A stretch of DNA of 64,000 nucleotides. Origin: Pisolithus tinctorius. Lineage: Eukaryota; Basidiomycota; Agaricomycetes; Boletales; Pisolithaceae. Where the stretch lies: positions 1,116,001 to 1,180,000 of the forward strand of contig JANFAH010000020.1 of the NCBI GenBank assembly GCA_024663395.1. Direction: 5' to 3'. Below are positions 44,936 to 57,594 of this stretch, in pieces; position 1 is the first letter of the stretch, and each line of letters starts with the position of its first letter. A program made the position numbers and the translations under genes. The notes under the pieces are model-generated. The model ran no database searches. It was not told the origin of the DNA and worked only from the letters and a program-made list of their open reading frames with translations.

Positions 44936-46900
44936 GAGTCAATGCAAAGTTTAATTCATCAACTAGTTATCATACATACTCTCTAGTCCACAGGGTATTC
45001 TTCACGTGGTCAGCTTTGAGCGTGGGACGGAAGGCAGATGGAAGACTGATGCTGGTTGCTGGTCACAGGTCTTAAGAGAACGCTACAGTGTCGGACGTAA
45101 GCGCCAGTTTTGAGGCTATTCGACGGCAACGTGGGTGTTTACACAGCTTACCGAAAATATGAATCAACGAGATTGACAGGATCTCCACCTCATCCATTCT
45201 CTCCAGTTGCAGTGGTGTCCCCGCTCCCCGAACCATGTGCCAGCCCACTAACATGGGGAGAAGAATTACGAACACAGCTATTAAGCGTATGCTCGACATT
45301 TTGCGGCACCCTACTGATCCTTTGGCTGACCTTGTACAAGTTATACACATAGCTGCAGGAGTAGCCCCGACTGAATGCGGCGGTCCGATGTCGGTGCACA
45401 TTGTAGGAGACCTACTCGTGTATGTCATATCACTGGCTTGTCCTCTGGATGGCAAGTCCAAATTTGAGAAGTCGATCATCGTCGGGGGTTTGCAGCACGG
45501 CACTGACTCCATGTGGGGACATACATATCTATTACGAATATATTGGTCCAGTATGTAAAACACGACACAAGGCCCGCTTCGCTCACGATTAGACACAATG
45601 TAGCGACGTGAGACGGCAACCGGACATGCCAAAGATCATGGATCATTAGCCGGGAGATGTGAATACATCAAGGACGAAACATGACAAGAATTTCGCTCAT
45701 ACACGGATTGTCCTTGCTGCAAAATTCCTCTACGTAACGCTTCGCGTTCCGCGTGCTCTAAATGATAAAGTGGACGGATCTGCGAAAGGGAGCGTCCTGC
45801 GTAAACACGGACGGACGACTTCCCTATTTCCCTTTGGCAGGAGAATTTGAGGTGCCACGTTAGCTAAGAGGCTTAGTGGTGGGACTGACATCGTTTTTCG
45901 AGGGAGACATTATCAATATTTAAAGCCACGACCACTGAAGGGCGAACGTCGATAACATAGAGCCCGACCCGACGACGCGCCGTACACTCCCGTATACTCT
46001 TCCCACCAGGAGGTAGACTAGGGTAATGTGACAAAAAATCTGTTGGTCTTCAACGACGGGTGGCCTTGTCCGGAAGGCAGTGCGTTCAGCGGTATGGTAC
46101 CCCGTCCTGGAAGGTGGATGATAGACTGGCCCACAGGAGTGACGACATCTGGTAGACGCGTGGAAGGGTGGATCGAAGAAGTACTTGACCGCTGACGAAG
46201 CATCGAGTGTCGAGTGTACAACGGTGTTGAATGCTCTTGCCAAGCGGCAGCCGGTAGGAACGCTGGTTAGGTCAACCCGTGTAACTACCTCGCGTTCTCA
46301 ACGCACGGATCGCAGTGCTTCCGATCCATCGCAATTCCATTTCCCCTCTAGGTCGGCGTCCTTTACACAAGTCACCCTTCTCACTTGCACACATTATCCG
46401 GGTAAGGTTATATGGCTTCTGCAGAGTACTTCGGATCTGGGGGCATCCTGAGAGACATTTCCATGGGGTGGACGAGGAAGCGTTCGTCATTCGATCGTTC
46501 AGGGATGGACTTGGGCACGCTCGTGTGTGGGTCAGTACCCGTTGTTTGTTTCGTCGTATTTCGTGCGTGACGCATCGTAGACGGGCCTTAATGGATGCAT
46601 TTGTGTACGCACCGTGAGAGGCCATGGGGCGCGAAGAGGCCGAGATCTGTAGTAATCGACTGGATACAAGTGTACGGGGTGTGTATCGCTGGTAGTTGGC
46701 GTGAAATGTGCGCACCGTGTACACCAAGAATAGAAATTCTAGTACGTAGGAGGTACGACCAGTAATAGAATACCAAAGCCCTCCGGGCGCTCCTGGACGC
46801 AGATGAATACAGCACGCAATCAATTACCTAATTATTGTTAAAAATGATGTAATTGGGATAGTTCGTCCATTAGGGAAGACGGAGAAGGAATGTCAGTGGT
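44936..46900. other. No recognised gene
   Basis: Overlapping frames on both strands (the longest at 45632-45072 minus, 186 codons) have no recognisable domains and no convincing splice structure. I leave them unannotated. Confidence 0.35.
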
Positions 46901-47779
46901 TTAAGTCACAAAATAGTGTTTGTTACTACGTGGGATGGTAGATAACGTATCTATGGTTCGGTCAGTTGGGGTAGGTTTGGCTTCAGCAGGACGTATGAGC
47001 AATCTTCGATGATGTGGAGGATCGGCTGTACGCATAGTGACGATGACATCATATGTCTTCGGGCGACAGTCTGCAGGTAACCAATTGTTCCTTAGTATGG
47101 AAAGAATTTCTGTAGAGGGATGGATATCTGAAAGTTCACCGCAAGGACACATCTGTGCACAGACAGTGCAAACATCCTCCACAAGTTTCTGCAGCAACAT
47201 ACGGTCCTGCCATTCCCGAACAAAGTCTAGTTTTTTGCTCAATGATCTGATAGGGGGATAAATCTGCGCCTCCCCTGCTGCCGTTGTCATCGTCGGTTCT
47301 CGCCGAGCCTGTGCGATGCTTCTTCGTGCGGCTCTAACACCTGCGACACTGCTCTCCAGCGAAGTAGCCGCTTGCAATACAGGAGCAAGACATTTCCCTC
47401 GCCGGGCATGTTTTAACTGTCGAAACACATATAATAGCGACGTACAAGTAACTAAGCATGTATGACCACGGAGGGCATCCACACACAACTGACGGCGCAA
47501 GCGGTCATGCAGTACCACATTGTGGTGGTCTGCAATAGATTTCAGAACCTTTAGCCCCAGGAAAGGGTACTGTTCGACAAACTCTCGAACAGAGCTTGCA
47601 TGACACACCAACAATGAACTGGCAGGGTACACCGTCCGCTCGCTGACATCATTCTGCACAGTTACATGCTTGAGCATATACTCTTGGTGGACAAACTCAT
47701 AACTAATCGCAGCATCGTCACCGACACCAGCAACGTCAATATACAGGAGGCGCACACCGCTGTCCATGATAACGCACAA
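46901..47779 (-). pseudogene. Possible Helitron N-terminal protein fragment
   Basis: The frame is 292 codons. LKSIADHHNVVLHDRLRR followed by a HTCLVTC pair, and later REWQDRMLLQKLVEDVC, CTVCAQ and ILSILRNNWLP, resemble the zinc-containing N-terminal region of agaricomycete Helitron replicase-helicase proteins. The Rep and helicase domains do not follow. It is either a truncated Helitron or an unrelated protein; the assignment rests on motif spacing only. Confidence 0.35.
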
Positions 47780-48190
47780 TCAACAAGATGTACCTGCAGG
47801 TCATGAGCACGACATTCAGTGACGTAACGGTTACAAAAAACAAATGAATCCAATTCGCCCCCCACCCACAAATGACCATGTGACCGGAGTTAACAGTCGT
47901 TAAACCCTGAATGATCGTTGGCGACAAAGAGTTTGCAGACCTGGCCTGACAGCGTCCAGGAATAGTGTCTTTGCACGAGTGGCTGTGCTGCCGCGCCCCT
48001 CGTTCTTCCTTCCTCCATCATCGTCAGAGTCCAGCCCACAGCGTGGGCCTCTCACCATTCAGTTTTCATTCCTTTTCTTGTCGCTTGTTATTTCCAACTA
48101 ATTAATTTGCTCCTTACCCTTTCTCGAAGCTCGCATCCCTAGCCAACAAGCCCAGATTGCGAGCGATCTCGAACACATGACGCCACAGGA

Positions 48191-49790
48191 ATGGACGCCC
48201 AACAGCCCCAGCGGCCACAACGACCTGATTTCTCCCTACCTGCCTTCCAAGGCGTGGTAGAACTAGCAATGGTAGGGGCAAACATGTCCAGGGAGGAAGC
48301 TATTCAAGAACTAGGACGGCGCTGGGAGCAGAATAACCCACCGGGAGAACACCAACAGGAGAACCTGCCACCCCCGGAGGACAACCAGGCAGACCCCCTC
48401 GAAGAACCCCCATGCCCCCCAGCTCAACCCCCAGCTGTGGGCCCCGAATGCCTTCCCCAATGTCCCACGGAAACCAACCCCCCCGCTTTTGACCCAGACG
48501 CAATGGTATCATCTAATCTCCCAACACGACCAGCCGAATATGCTCTGAAGAAAATAGAAGCCTTCAAATTCGTCCACATGTGGTATTTCATGAGAGAAGG
48601 CCTACTGGAGGCAGCGCAGACGGTGAGATGCCTGGAAGAGAATGACACCCTAGCGATTACACATGCCAGTGAAGGAAACGTCACCCTACACATGGCCAAC
48701 TCCCTCACCGCCTCCAAAAATGCCAAACCAGACCATGCGTTGACCTTCACCGAATACATGTACACTAAAAATCACTTCTTGACATGCATCCAGAACGCGG
48801 GATGGGGTAATCAACTAGTAGACACTTTCAATTGGTTCTTCCACTGAATAGATAACCACCGACTATGGGACAGGGGAGATCGCGGAGAGAGAGCATTGCT
48901 GCACTATGCATCCAAAGTGCGGCAGGATTGGCACGACAAAGCGGCACGCAACCAAGCATACAACATTGGCACCATAAACGAAGACCTGCTGGCAGACATA
49001 GGCCGAGACTTGGACACCAGGGACATACAGTCAGGACTCAAACAGGTCAGTCGCTTCCCCACTCCCAAACCCTGGGCACAAACATTAACTCTTCCCCCCC
49101 CACACACGCCCCACACACCCTCCCCTACAACCCACTGCTGCTGCACATGCTGCCCTGCTGCTGCTGCCTGAATGGCCCTGCGTCTTGCTCGCCCTCCACC
49201 CCTGGCACCGAAACGCTGCTGCTGCTGCCTATCGGCTCATCATCATTCACCTTTCACACCAAACCCTGGCATCAAACCAAACACAGCTCCACAACAGCCG
49301 CCCACCCCATCCAGAGACCTTCGAGAGGGGATGGCAGCCCACACGTTTCCAAAAGCGCAGACCATCCCGCTCCCTCTCCCCCAGACACAACCAGGGCCAG
49401 AGGCCGAGGCAGCATTACGCGAGATCCAGATCGCGCTGGCCTAGATCACGCTCACCTCGAAGACGATCCAGGTCCCCGTGACGAAGCTTCAGCAGAGAAA
49501 GGAGGGGCCATCGCAATTTTCGAGCCAAAAGCTACATCGTCTGCCCAAAGTGCCTGGGGCGACACGAAGACCGCTCACTCTGCAACAAACCCATGCGCTG
49601 GGACAAATCGGCCTCGACCCACTGTACACAAGACCAACAGGGCCATCTCATCAACAAAAATGGTCACGTACTGTGCTGGGACTTTCAACGCCCCCGCGGA
49701 TGCTCCAGCAAGCTCCACTGCCACGAGTGCTCAGGGTGTGGCGATACCAAACACAGAGCACAAGATTGTCCTCATCGACAACCCGCTTAA
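48191..49790 (+). pseudogene. Retroelement gag-like protein with zinc knuckle, degenerate
   Basis: The first frame (48191-48847) has a Pro-rich N-terminus, then EYALKKIEAFKFVHMWYFMREG and a TGA at 48845. The same frame continues past it with LLHYASKVRQDWHDKAARN and YNIGTINEDLLADI to about 49048. After a low-complexity stretch and frame changes come an Arg/Ser-rich region, CPKCLGRHEDRSLC, and CSGCGDTKHRAQDC (CX2CX4HX4C). I recognise this as a common agaricomycete repeat-encoded nucleocapsid-like protein, possibly ORF1 of a tyrosine-recombinase or other retroelement. No RT follows. Confidence 0.5.
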
Positions 49791-49832
49791 GTCATGACAA
49801 CACGACACCGCCCGATGTGAGTCAAAGTGAGG

Positions 49833-50575
49833 TTTAGTGGTGGAAACCAACCAAAACCAACACAAAAGACAATGAAAGCGAGTGGTGGTGTGCCTATGCA
49901 GTACCTAGATGGTGGAACCTGTTCCTTGGGAGGGTTTTTTTGTGAACTACAACACTCAAAGATGAGTGCTGAGGGTTGGGGGTGCTCCTGACGAAGAAGG
50001 AGCAGGAATGCGAGAGGAAGTGATGGGGTAGACTGCTGTCAGCCTACAGAAGGGTGGATGATGACTTAATTCGATGTCCTGAGCTTCACTGAGCTCAGGG
50101 AGGACTTGGGGCGAAGTAGATCAATGATAGATGAGAATAAGCGAAGTAGACGATAGTTAGACCCTTAATAAAGTCTCAACTATCAAAGCTGCTGAATGAT
50201 TTACTGAATGATAATAAAATGCGAGCAAGAGGGGCTCTCTGATGTCTCTTTTTTTTTTTTGCTACCTAAGTGCAGTGATTTATATACAGTACAGGGGCAT
50301 TGCCTATGGAAAACAAGGTGCAAACACTTGGTAAGTGATTGGTAACTGATGAGTAAGGAATGTAAGTGGTGGGTAATCGTCTTAGAAAGCATTGGTGAGC
50401 ATTGGTAAGGATAAGTAAGCCAAAAAGCGAAGAATCAGTAAGCAAGGGCAAAAGATTGGTAAGTATTGGCAATAGGTGAGTCAAAGACAGTCAGAATGTC
50501 AAAGTATGAGTCAAGTAATGTCAGAAACTGGGAAAGCACACTGGAATCGCATTAGGGGGAGGCTGTGCATTTCAC
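49833..50575 (-). repeat. LTR-like repeat, left member of an inverted pair
   Basis: Read on the minus strand, it has a TGACATT...TGACTC iteration, TATATAAA (near 50285), and an end rich in TTGGTTGGTTT and CCACCACT. It matches 51620-52338 in opposite orientation, with clear divergence. Boundaries are approximate and no target duplication was found. Confidence 0.5.
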
Positions 50576-50776
50576 ATCTCGAAGAGATCGTTTCTGGGCC
50601 AAAGTGGGATGACAGAGAGGCAGCGCTGATCTGATGCCAATATAGTACATCCAAAAGCGGACAGGGTGAGTCAGATGTCAACAGGGGTCAAGCTTTGGGG
50701 GTCTGTGGGGTGACAGGAGCATAAGGGATCGCAACTTTCCCCCCTTACTGTCCTCTCAGTGAAGCAAATAAAAACT

Positions 50777-51439
50777 TCATGAATGAGGCTCTGTTGGAAG
50801 AGAGGATGAAGGGGGAGCGTCTTCTGCTGTATCTTGCAATAAGGAGGCAAGATGTGCATCATACTCGTCATGGATGCGATCAGGGAGAGTGGAGAACAGT
50901 AGATTATACTGTAGCTGTCGCAATTTTGGAAGAATGATGGATGAGACTGGTATGAAGACGTTGCAGGGAGCAGGGAGGAAGGATCCATATGCTTCTTGGA
51001 CTGGAGAGACTGAAACGACCACATAAGACCTTTCCAAGCAAATGACAGACCTGAGGTGACCAAAGAATGTCCTCCTAGAGGTCATACTGACAAAAAGAAC
51101 ACGCTGTCCAAGCTGGATGGGCTGAGAGGGGGCAGACGAGGGTGGGATGTACCAGGATGCTTCAGGACGGAAGCTAGTAGGAACTCCTGGTAGATATACA
51201 TAGCCATGGTCCCTAGCAAAGGGGACAAGCGAAATGATTGATGTGGAGGTGGCCATATCAGAAGAATTAGTGAAATGAGCGTCTTTTGGAGGGAGTGCTG
51301 TAGAAATGTGTGGAGTGCGCAAATCCTTTCCAATTTTGGAAGGTAGGATCGCGTGGCTGAGCACTACAAGCGAGTGTGGGAATGGTTTCGGTGTCTGCAG
51401 AATTGGTGGAGATACGTCGAAAACCGGAATGCCATACAC
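50777..51439 (-). CDS. Unknown open frame between inverted LTR-like repeats
   Basis: The frame is 220 codons with no recognised domain. It contains YVYLPGVPTSFRPEASWYIP, GQRVLFVSMTSRRTFFGHL and YDAHLASLLQDTAED. It sits alone between two inverted LTR-like repeats, so it may be a fragment of a retroelement body or a captured sequence. It may not be expressed. Confidence 0.3.
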   Translation of the reverse strand: MYGIPVFDVSPPILQTPKPFPHSLVVLSHAILPSKIGKDLRTPHISTALPPKDAHFTNSSDMATSTSIISLVPFARDHGYVYLPGVPTSFRPEASWYIPPSSAPSQPIQLGQRVLFVSMTSRRTFFGHLRSVICLERSYVVVSVSPVQEAYGSFLPAPCNVFIPVSSIILPKLRQLQYNLLFSTLPDRIHDEYDAHLASLLQDTAEDAPPSSSLPTEPHS

Positions 51440-51619
51440 GGGCGCTTAAGAACTTTGTTGGTGCTTAACTCGCTTCCTCCTTTTTCTTTGGCATTGACAA
51501 CTTGTTCTTGTGCAAGGGATGACTGCCAACATTTCTGGCTGTCCTTCTTCACATGAGGGCTATGGTCTTCATCTCCATTCATCAGCTACATCCATGTCCA
51601 CCTCACCAAACACCTTTGG

Positions 51620-52338
51620 TGTGTGACAGCGCTTACTCAGTTTCTGGTTCTGTTTGACTCGTTTTGTGATATTTTGACTATCCTTGACTCATTTATTGCC
51701 AATACTTACCAATCCTCTTTGCTTGCTTACTTATCATTTCTCACTTACTCACCATGATTACTCAGTCCTTACTCATTACTTACCAAGTGTTTGTGCCTTG
51801 TTTGCCACAAGCTGTGCTCCCCCCACAGTATATAAACCCCCATGTACTTAGCTACCAAGAATCAATTCAGAAGCAGTCCAGCAGTCAGTTCAGTGCCTAT
51901 CTCATCATCGACAGTTGAGGCTCATTCGGGAGAGTCTATCTGTCTTCATTCATATCATTGGTAGTTGAGGCTCCATCAAGGGTCTATCTACCTTCATTCA
52001 TTCATCTGAAGTATCATCTGTGCTCTGTCAGCACACCTGCTTAGTCATCCATCCACTCCTGCGTAACTCGTCATCGACTTGCGCCAGGAGCACATCCAAA
52101 AGGTCATCACACCAGAGTACTTTCAGCTGAATACCTTCACTCTATTCAGCATCCCCCATCTAGTCATCATTTGCTTATCTACTCCTGTGTAACTCGTCGA
52201 TGACTTGTGCCAGGAGCACTCTACTTGAAGTCCCTCCCCCCACATCAGGTTTCTCTGCCCTCCAGGTTCCGTGGAGGTAAACCACCACTCACTTTACATT
52301 TGTCTTTTGTGTTGGTTTTGGTTGGTTTTCACCACCTT
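51620..52338 (+). repeat. LTR-like repeat, right member of an inverted pair
   Basis: Plus-strand counterpart of 50575-49833. It begins near TGTGTGACAGCG, carries repeated TTTGACTC and TTACTCA boxes, TATATAAA (about 51830), two near-identical stretches around 51905-52015 (GTTGAGGCTC...GTCTATCT), and ends near GGTTGGTTTTCACCACC. It ends close to 52338. Confidence 0.5.
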
Positions 52339-54309
52339 TCCACACTGTGACTCTCAGCGGCTACTGATGTCTGGAAGAGAAGAAGACGAAGCGAGTTCGA
52401 GTAGGTGAGATGGCGAGCAATATGCGAAGATTGAGGAGGGGCAAGGCTGGCTGGAACAATGAAGTTGCACACAGCACTTTCGAGGCGGTGTGGATTCAGG
52501 CACTGAGCCCAAGTGCTCATTCTTGTCTTTTGTTTTTATGACATTTTACTCACGGATCTACAGGTCTAAGGTACTCGACCAAGTTGAAGTGCAGTCACTG
52601 ATATTTGAAGGAAAAGAAGATGCCAAGGTGCCCTTTTTGGTTTTGATTCGAGGATATTCTACTGCGAAGTACCGAGCCCTTAGTGCGAAGGCGAAAAGGA
52701 TCAACAGGGATGGACAGTTTGAAGCTGTGCATCAGTACTTAGCATCAAGACTTCGTCCACCTGACTGTGAGGTCGAAGGCCAGCAACTAAGATCGAGTGA
52801 ACTTAGTGCCCGCACCTGTTGGAGTCGAAGACCTATCAATGAAGGAGATGTGAGAATGTACAGACTTAAGGTGATATCTTTTGTTATGATTCAAATGTAT
52901 ACTACGCCAAAATACTTTGTATCTAGGGTCGAGATAATGGCAAACGAAGATGGGTGACTCAAGGTCGCTCAGCGACACTTAGTGCAGGGGCTTCGGCCAC
53001 CAGGCGAAGTGCCAGACAAGGTACGAGGAGTCAAGCATACACATGTGCAGAGAGTCGAGGGTATGAAAATGAAGAGGACAATGTAGCGAGAGTCCCGGTG
53101 AGTGTGTCATATATAGTTTTCTTTAAAATGAGTTTTGCTTCGAGCGATGTCGTTCAACCAAGTTGTGCTAATCTTCGGGTGATTCTACTCACCCCGACTT
53201 ATAGTTTCGAGTTCCATTGTTTTTCTTGGTGCTAAATCGTCTTAAGGACAAGCAGTAGTCGAGAGCACATATGCGTATAAGGATAGTAAATACACAACTG
53301 ATTGAGATTTGTTTTAGGTACATATATACATCTTCGAGCTGCCTTGTAGAGGGCCAGCATCTGCTGTACCAGCTGCTGAGCTGCATTACACTCTGTTACT
53401 GTTTCGCACAAAGACTGTGCCTCGAAGAGCAGTCTTTGACTCGCTCAACACTCGATTTATCACTCACTTGTTCATTTGCCTGGAGTTTATCTCCGTCATC
53501 ATTTGGTTCGAGATTTGGGTTTTGAGGGGAGTGTCCGAGAAGCAGGGTATGAGTTCAAGAAGCCAGGTGGCATCTGCATGCAGAGAGGGTATGTTCGAGG
53601 GCAAGAAGTTTGAGGACTGAGAGTGGTTTTTTCTGCGAAGTCGGGAGTGGATCTTGGGAAAGAAGGGAGTCATGTTCGAGTAGCGAGAAGGTTAGAGGGC
53701 AAAGAGTCATGTTCGAGGGGCACGAGGGTAGAGAGCAAGGGAGGTATGTGGCAAGGTCAAGGGAAGCAGATGTGAGGGCGAGGATGTTCGTGCAAGGAGG
53801 AGAGCGACCGAGGACGGTCGAATTCTAAACCACCCCTTGGATGTAGGGAATGAGTTTGAGTTCCCTAGGAGAATTCATCTTGGTCAGGAGTTTAGGGGTT
53901 GAGGGACTTGATTTGATTCTTGCTTTTGTTTTCATGTTTGTACCACTGGACTTAGTGGCGAGCAGCCGCATTGCTGACTAAGCATGTGTGCTGTGTTCGC
54001 ACAAGTTCAGTTTACTATACAACGAAAAGCACATGTCACAGGCCCTCAGTAGCAGGGTGATTTTGTCTCGCATTTTGGCGAGTGTTCGACATTAGATTTA
54101 TTACTTTGGGGAGTACCCAAAGTGCCAGGAGGACTGGCAATAGTTATTAGACAGGCAGAGCTAAGTTTGCTCTTCTAGTTTGCATTTTTACACTTTTCAC
54201 TACACTTTTATTTCTCCAAGACAGGACCTCCCTTTTGGGTCGAGCACTAAACTTGCCCATTAATGACTTTTGCTATTTCTAGGTACTTCTTATTACCTAT
54301 TCCTACAGT
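52339..54309. other. Uncharacterised repeat-like region
   Basis: There is no recognised protein. A frame at 52490-52957 (155 codons) lacks known motifs. TCGA-containing phrases recur, and ATGTTCGAG-like words repeat at about 53591, 53672 and 53709. It probably belongs to an eroded element upstream of the gypsy copy, but I could not find its LTR. Confidence 0.3.
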
Positions 54310-57280
54310 GCCCAAAGTGAAGTAAGACCAGACGTCAGAGACACCATCTGACAGGCGGAACAATGAATGACCCCCGATGAACAAGTGCAAATCTGGAGGA
54401 GGTCTTTGTCAGTGGCAAGAAGTGGCACTGATGAGTCTACGTCTGAGAGTGATCAATCACCTAAAAAGGAAGATCAGAAAGGGAAAGGCCCCGACCCTAA
54501 GAACTGGGGAGGCTTAGAATTTGACAATGCAGAGGTAGACCCAGATGCACAACGTGCAGTCCTTGCATCATGGAATATGGTGAATGCACTCACCAAGGAC
54601 GGTGAACTTGGACACCAAGCCGATGAGACTGGGGGAAGCCACTCTAAAATTGAAAACCCGCTTAATAATGATGGAGGCCTGACTGCTGATAGTGAAACTG
54701 CAGAGTATATCCCTAAGAAAGATAAGTCTAAATGCAAAAGGAAGCCTAAAGAAAAAAATCCCAAACCTGCGAGGGCACGCCTGGACCCTGTAAAGGATAT
54801 GGTGAATAAGGCCATACACCCAGATCACAGATGACAGGAGTGTCAAAGGATGCCTAAGGCTATGGAACCTGTAAAGCAGATTAATCTGAAAAGTTTCATT
54901 GGACTTGCATTCAAACAAATAGAGAAAGACGAAAAGTGTTTGAAGAAAAATAAAAAGGCTCGGCAAAAATTGGACTCTTCCAGTGATGAGGACTCTAGTT
55001 CATCTGAGTCTGAAGACTCGACCAGCGAGAGCTCTAGTAATGATGGCTCGCCTTCTTCCAGCTCGAGTAGCGACATGTCAAACTCATCAACCTCGAGCAG
55101 TGATGACTCGTCCTCCACAAATAGCGACTCTTCATCTGACACAAGTGAATCGTCTACAGGTCAATGGAGAAGACAAGGAAGATCTTGAGGCTGTAAAAGG
55201 TGAAGCCAGGGACGCCATAAGTCAAAGAAGCGTTCCAAGTCCCGAAAAAGGACGACGCTTAAGCCTATACTGCCTAACAAGTATGATGGGTCAGATGATG
55301 TCCACGCTTTCCAGCGATTCGTTACTGAAGGAGCAGCCTATGTCATGGATGGCCGAGTTGAGCCCAAAAAGTGTGCCTTTATCTTGTTGCATTACCTGAC
55401 AGGGAAGGCACATGAGTTCTATGTATGGGAAGTATCAGGAGATCCTTACAAGTGGAGACTTTCTGATTTCTTCACGCAACTATTCAACTACTGTTTCCCT
55501 ATTGATTTCCGGATGCGACAAAGGGAGAAGTTACAATCGTGTTATCAAAATTCTAAGATGGAAAAAAGTTACCTGTATGAGCTCAACGAGCTATGGAATA
55601 TGATAGGAGAAACAGACAAGCGTACCAAAGTCCATAAATTCTGGGCCAGCCTTCGAAAGGAACTGCAGAGAGACCTGTGGAAGGAGAAGCTGAACCTGGA
55701 AGTTTCATCATTAAAGAAAATCATTGCATCAGCTGAGATACTTGAAATCGCCCAAACAGTTGCAGGTGATTATACCCGCAAGCCTAGAAGACGGAGAAGT
55801 AAGCGAAGAACACTAGAAAGTGCCAATGCCTCACCAGAGAGTCCCAAATGGCGGAAATCTGGGTACAAATGAAGGCGGGATCACAAGCGAAGGACCAAGG
55901 GCAAGAATGCCCATAAGGATAACCACACTGCTGAGTCCTCTAATCAAGGAGGAAGAAGAGGAAGACGTCCAGAAAGACATAGGCATGATACTCCCAAACT
56001 GAGTAAGGAGGAACAGGAATGACACAAGTCCGAAGGGCTCTGCTTCATCTGTCACAAAGGTGGACACTTCTCCAGGAATTGCCTGAGTAGACATACCATG
56101 TCTTCGTCGAACAAGTCCCCCAGGGTCACCAGTTTCGGCATGGACGTAGACTTTGGCGACATGGAGAATCAGCGCCAACTATCTAAATCATCCGAAAATG
56201 ACCCTGAGTTATCATTGAACTTCATACAAACCTGGGGACCTGCAATCCAGGATGAGGATGATGACCTCCCAGACCTGGAGAGTATATGGAGTGAGGACGA
56301 ATATGATGGTAGCAGTGAAGAAATCACCACCGATGAAGAAGATCCCAATGTAGGGATGCCGGTGTATGTCTATCGAAGCAAACAGCTCTGCAGGCCCCAA
56401 AGGGGGTACTATGGAATCGGACACCCTTTGGAAGATTGGGCTATGGATCTGTTGTCTGGGATTTGTTACCCAGGGGATGACCCAGAATCATTACGCACCT
56501 ACATGGACTCACGATTCCTCATATATAACCTGGGGGACGGGAGACACATGATTGCTGAGAGCAAGCAAGATGTACTTGGACCTGAGGATGAGATTACCAT
56601 TGAAACGGATTTACTGAATAACCCATTTTTGCGACTTGACAGTTGGTATTGGTTCTGTAAGGGAGAGCGTGCTGGGATCTCAAGGTCAGAACTGCAATGA
56701 TTAGAAAGGGCGCAGAATTGGAGGTCCAAACCCATGGGACACCCCATTGAAGACAGAATCACCACCGATCTTGAGGAATATAGTCTTCAGATCCTGGAAG
56801 AGGGAAACCGGGACAGGTTTGTGTGTGTCAGGAAAGATAACTCAACCATACATGTACTTGACTGCCACATGGAAGTTTGCCTGGCACTCCCACTGGATAA
56901 GATAACCACACCGGAATTCAACATGGTATGCTGGCATGCGAAGAAGCTGGTGCACACACTAATGGAACATTTACAGAGCGATCCATTTGAGGATGACACC
57001 TCGGGAATTAGATCCCTTTTCGAGGATGAGGAGATTAGCGAAAGCAGCGAGCGATCAGATGCAGAAAGGGACATACTATGTGGTATGGCCCAACCCAAGA
57101 GTGCCAAGGCCCGCACCAAGGACAAGGCTGTCCTACAGCAAAACTCCTCTATTGCAAAAGACTTCACATGTAAGATTCCTAAGCCACTGGTGGTCATAAT
57201 ACGTGTGAACAGGCATCCTGCACAAGCCTTAATCGATACTGGGTCACTAGCTGATTTTATGTCAGTAACGCTCACAGAAC
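54310..57280 (+). pseudogene. Second gypsy copy: gag and start of protease
   Basis: This is a diverged copy of the gag of the 8219-17908 family in one frame, broken by TGA stops at 54349, 54364, 54832, 55186, 55870, 56020 and 56698. It has a Ser/Asp/Glu-rich tract (about 54970-55160), the gag core (YLTGKAHEFYVWEV, FFTQLFNYCFPIDF), zinc knuckle CFICHKGGHFSRNC (about 56041) and the protease site ALIDTGSLADFMS (DTG, about 57230). At 54349 and 54364 the other copy has CGA exactly where this one has TGA. Homology starts near 54310 and no 5' LTR was found. It is interrupted at 57281 by a DNA transposon; the right part resumes at 63016. Confidence 0.85.
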
Positions 57281-57330
57281 CAAGAGGCGGGCGATAATCA
57301 GAAGCCCGACACGAGGTCATTGATTTTGGA

Positions 57331-57349
57331 GGGGGGGGGGGAGGGGGGG
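57331..57349 (+). other. Long G-run near the left terminus of the DNA transposon
   Basis: Eleven consecutive G, one A, then seven G lie about 50 bases inside the left end. It could form a quadruplex or slip in replication; its function is unknown. Confidence 0.5.
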
Positions 57350-57594
57350 AGTGACTGTGAGAAATAACGGTGCACTTTCCTCATAAGGCATTATCTAGTC
57401 ACACTTTACGTCCACGATCGAGGACCCCGAAACCAGTGGCCACTGTCCTGCCGTAGCGTCTACTGAGTTCACAGCACATATTGCATACATATCAACGACT
57501 ATAATACACAGTACTTTCGGTATAAGGATGTCAGAGTTGTTTTTAAGCACAGGAATGAAAGCAATTTCACAGTGAAGAACAGTGCGAGCAGAGA

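Noticed and set aside
45072..45632. A 186-codon minus-strand frame as a host gene
   Set aside because: It has no recognisable domain, splice structure or promoter, and several frames overlap it.
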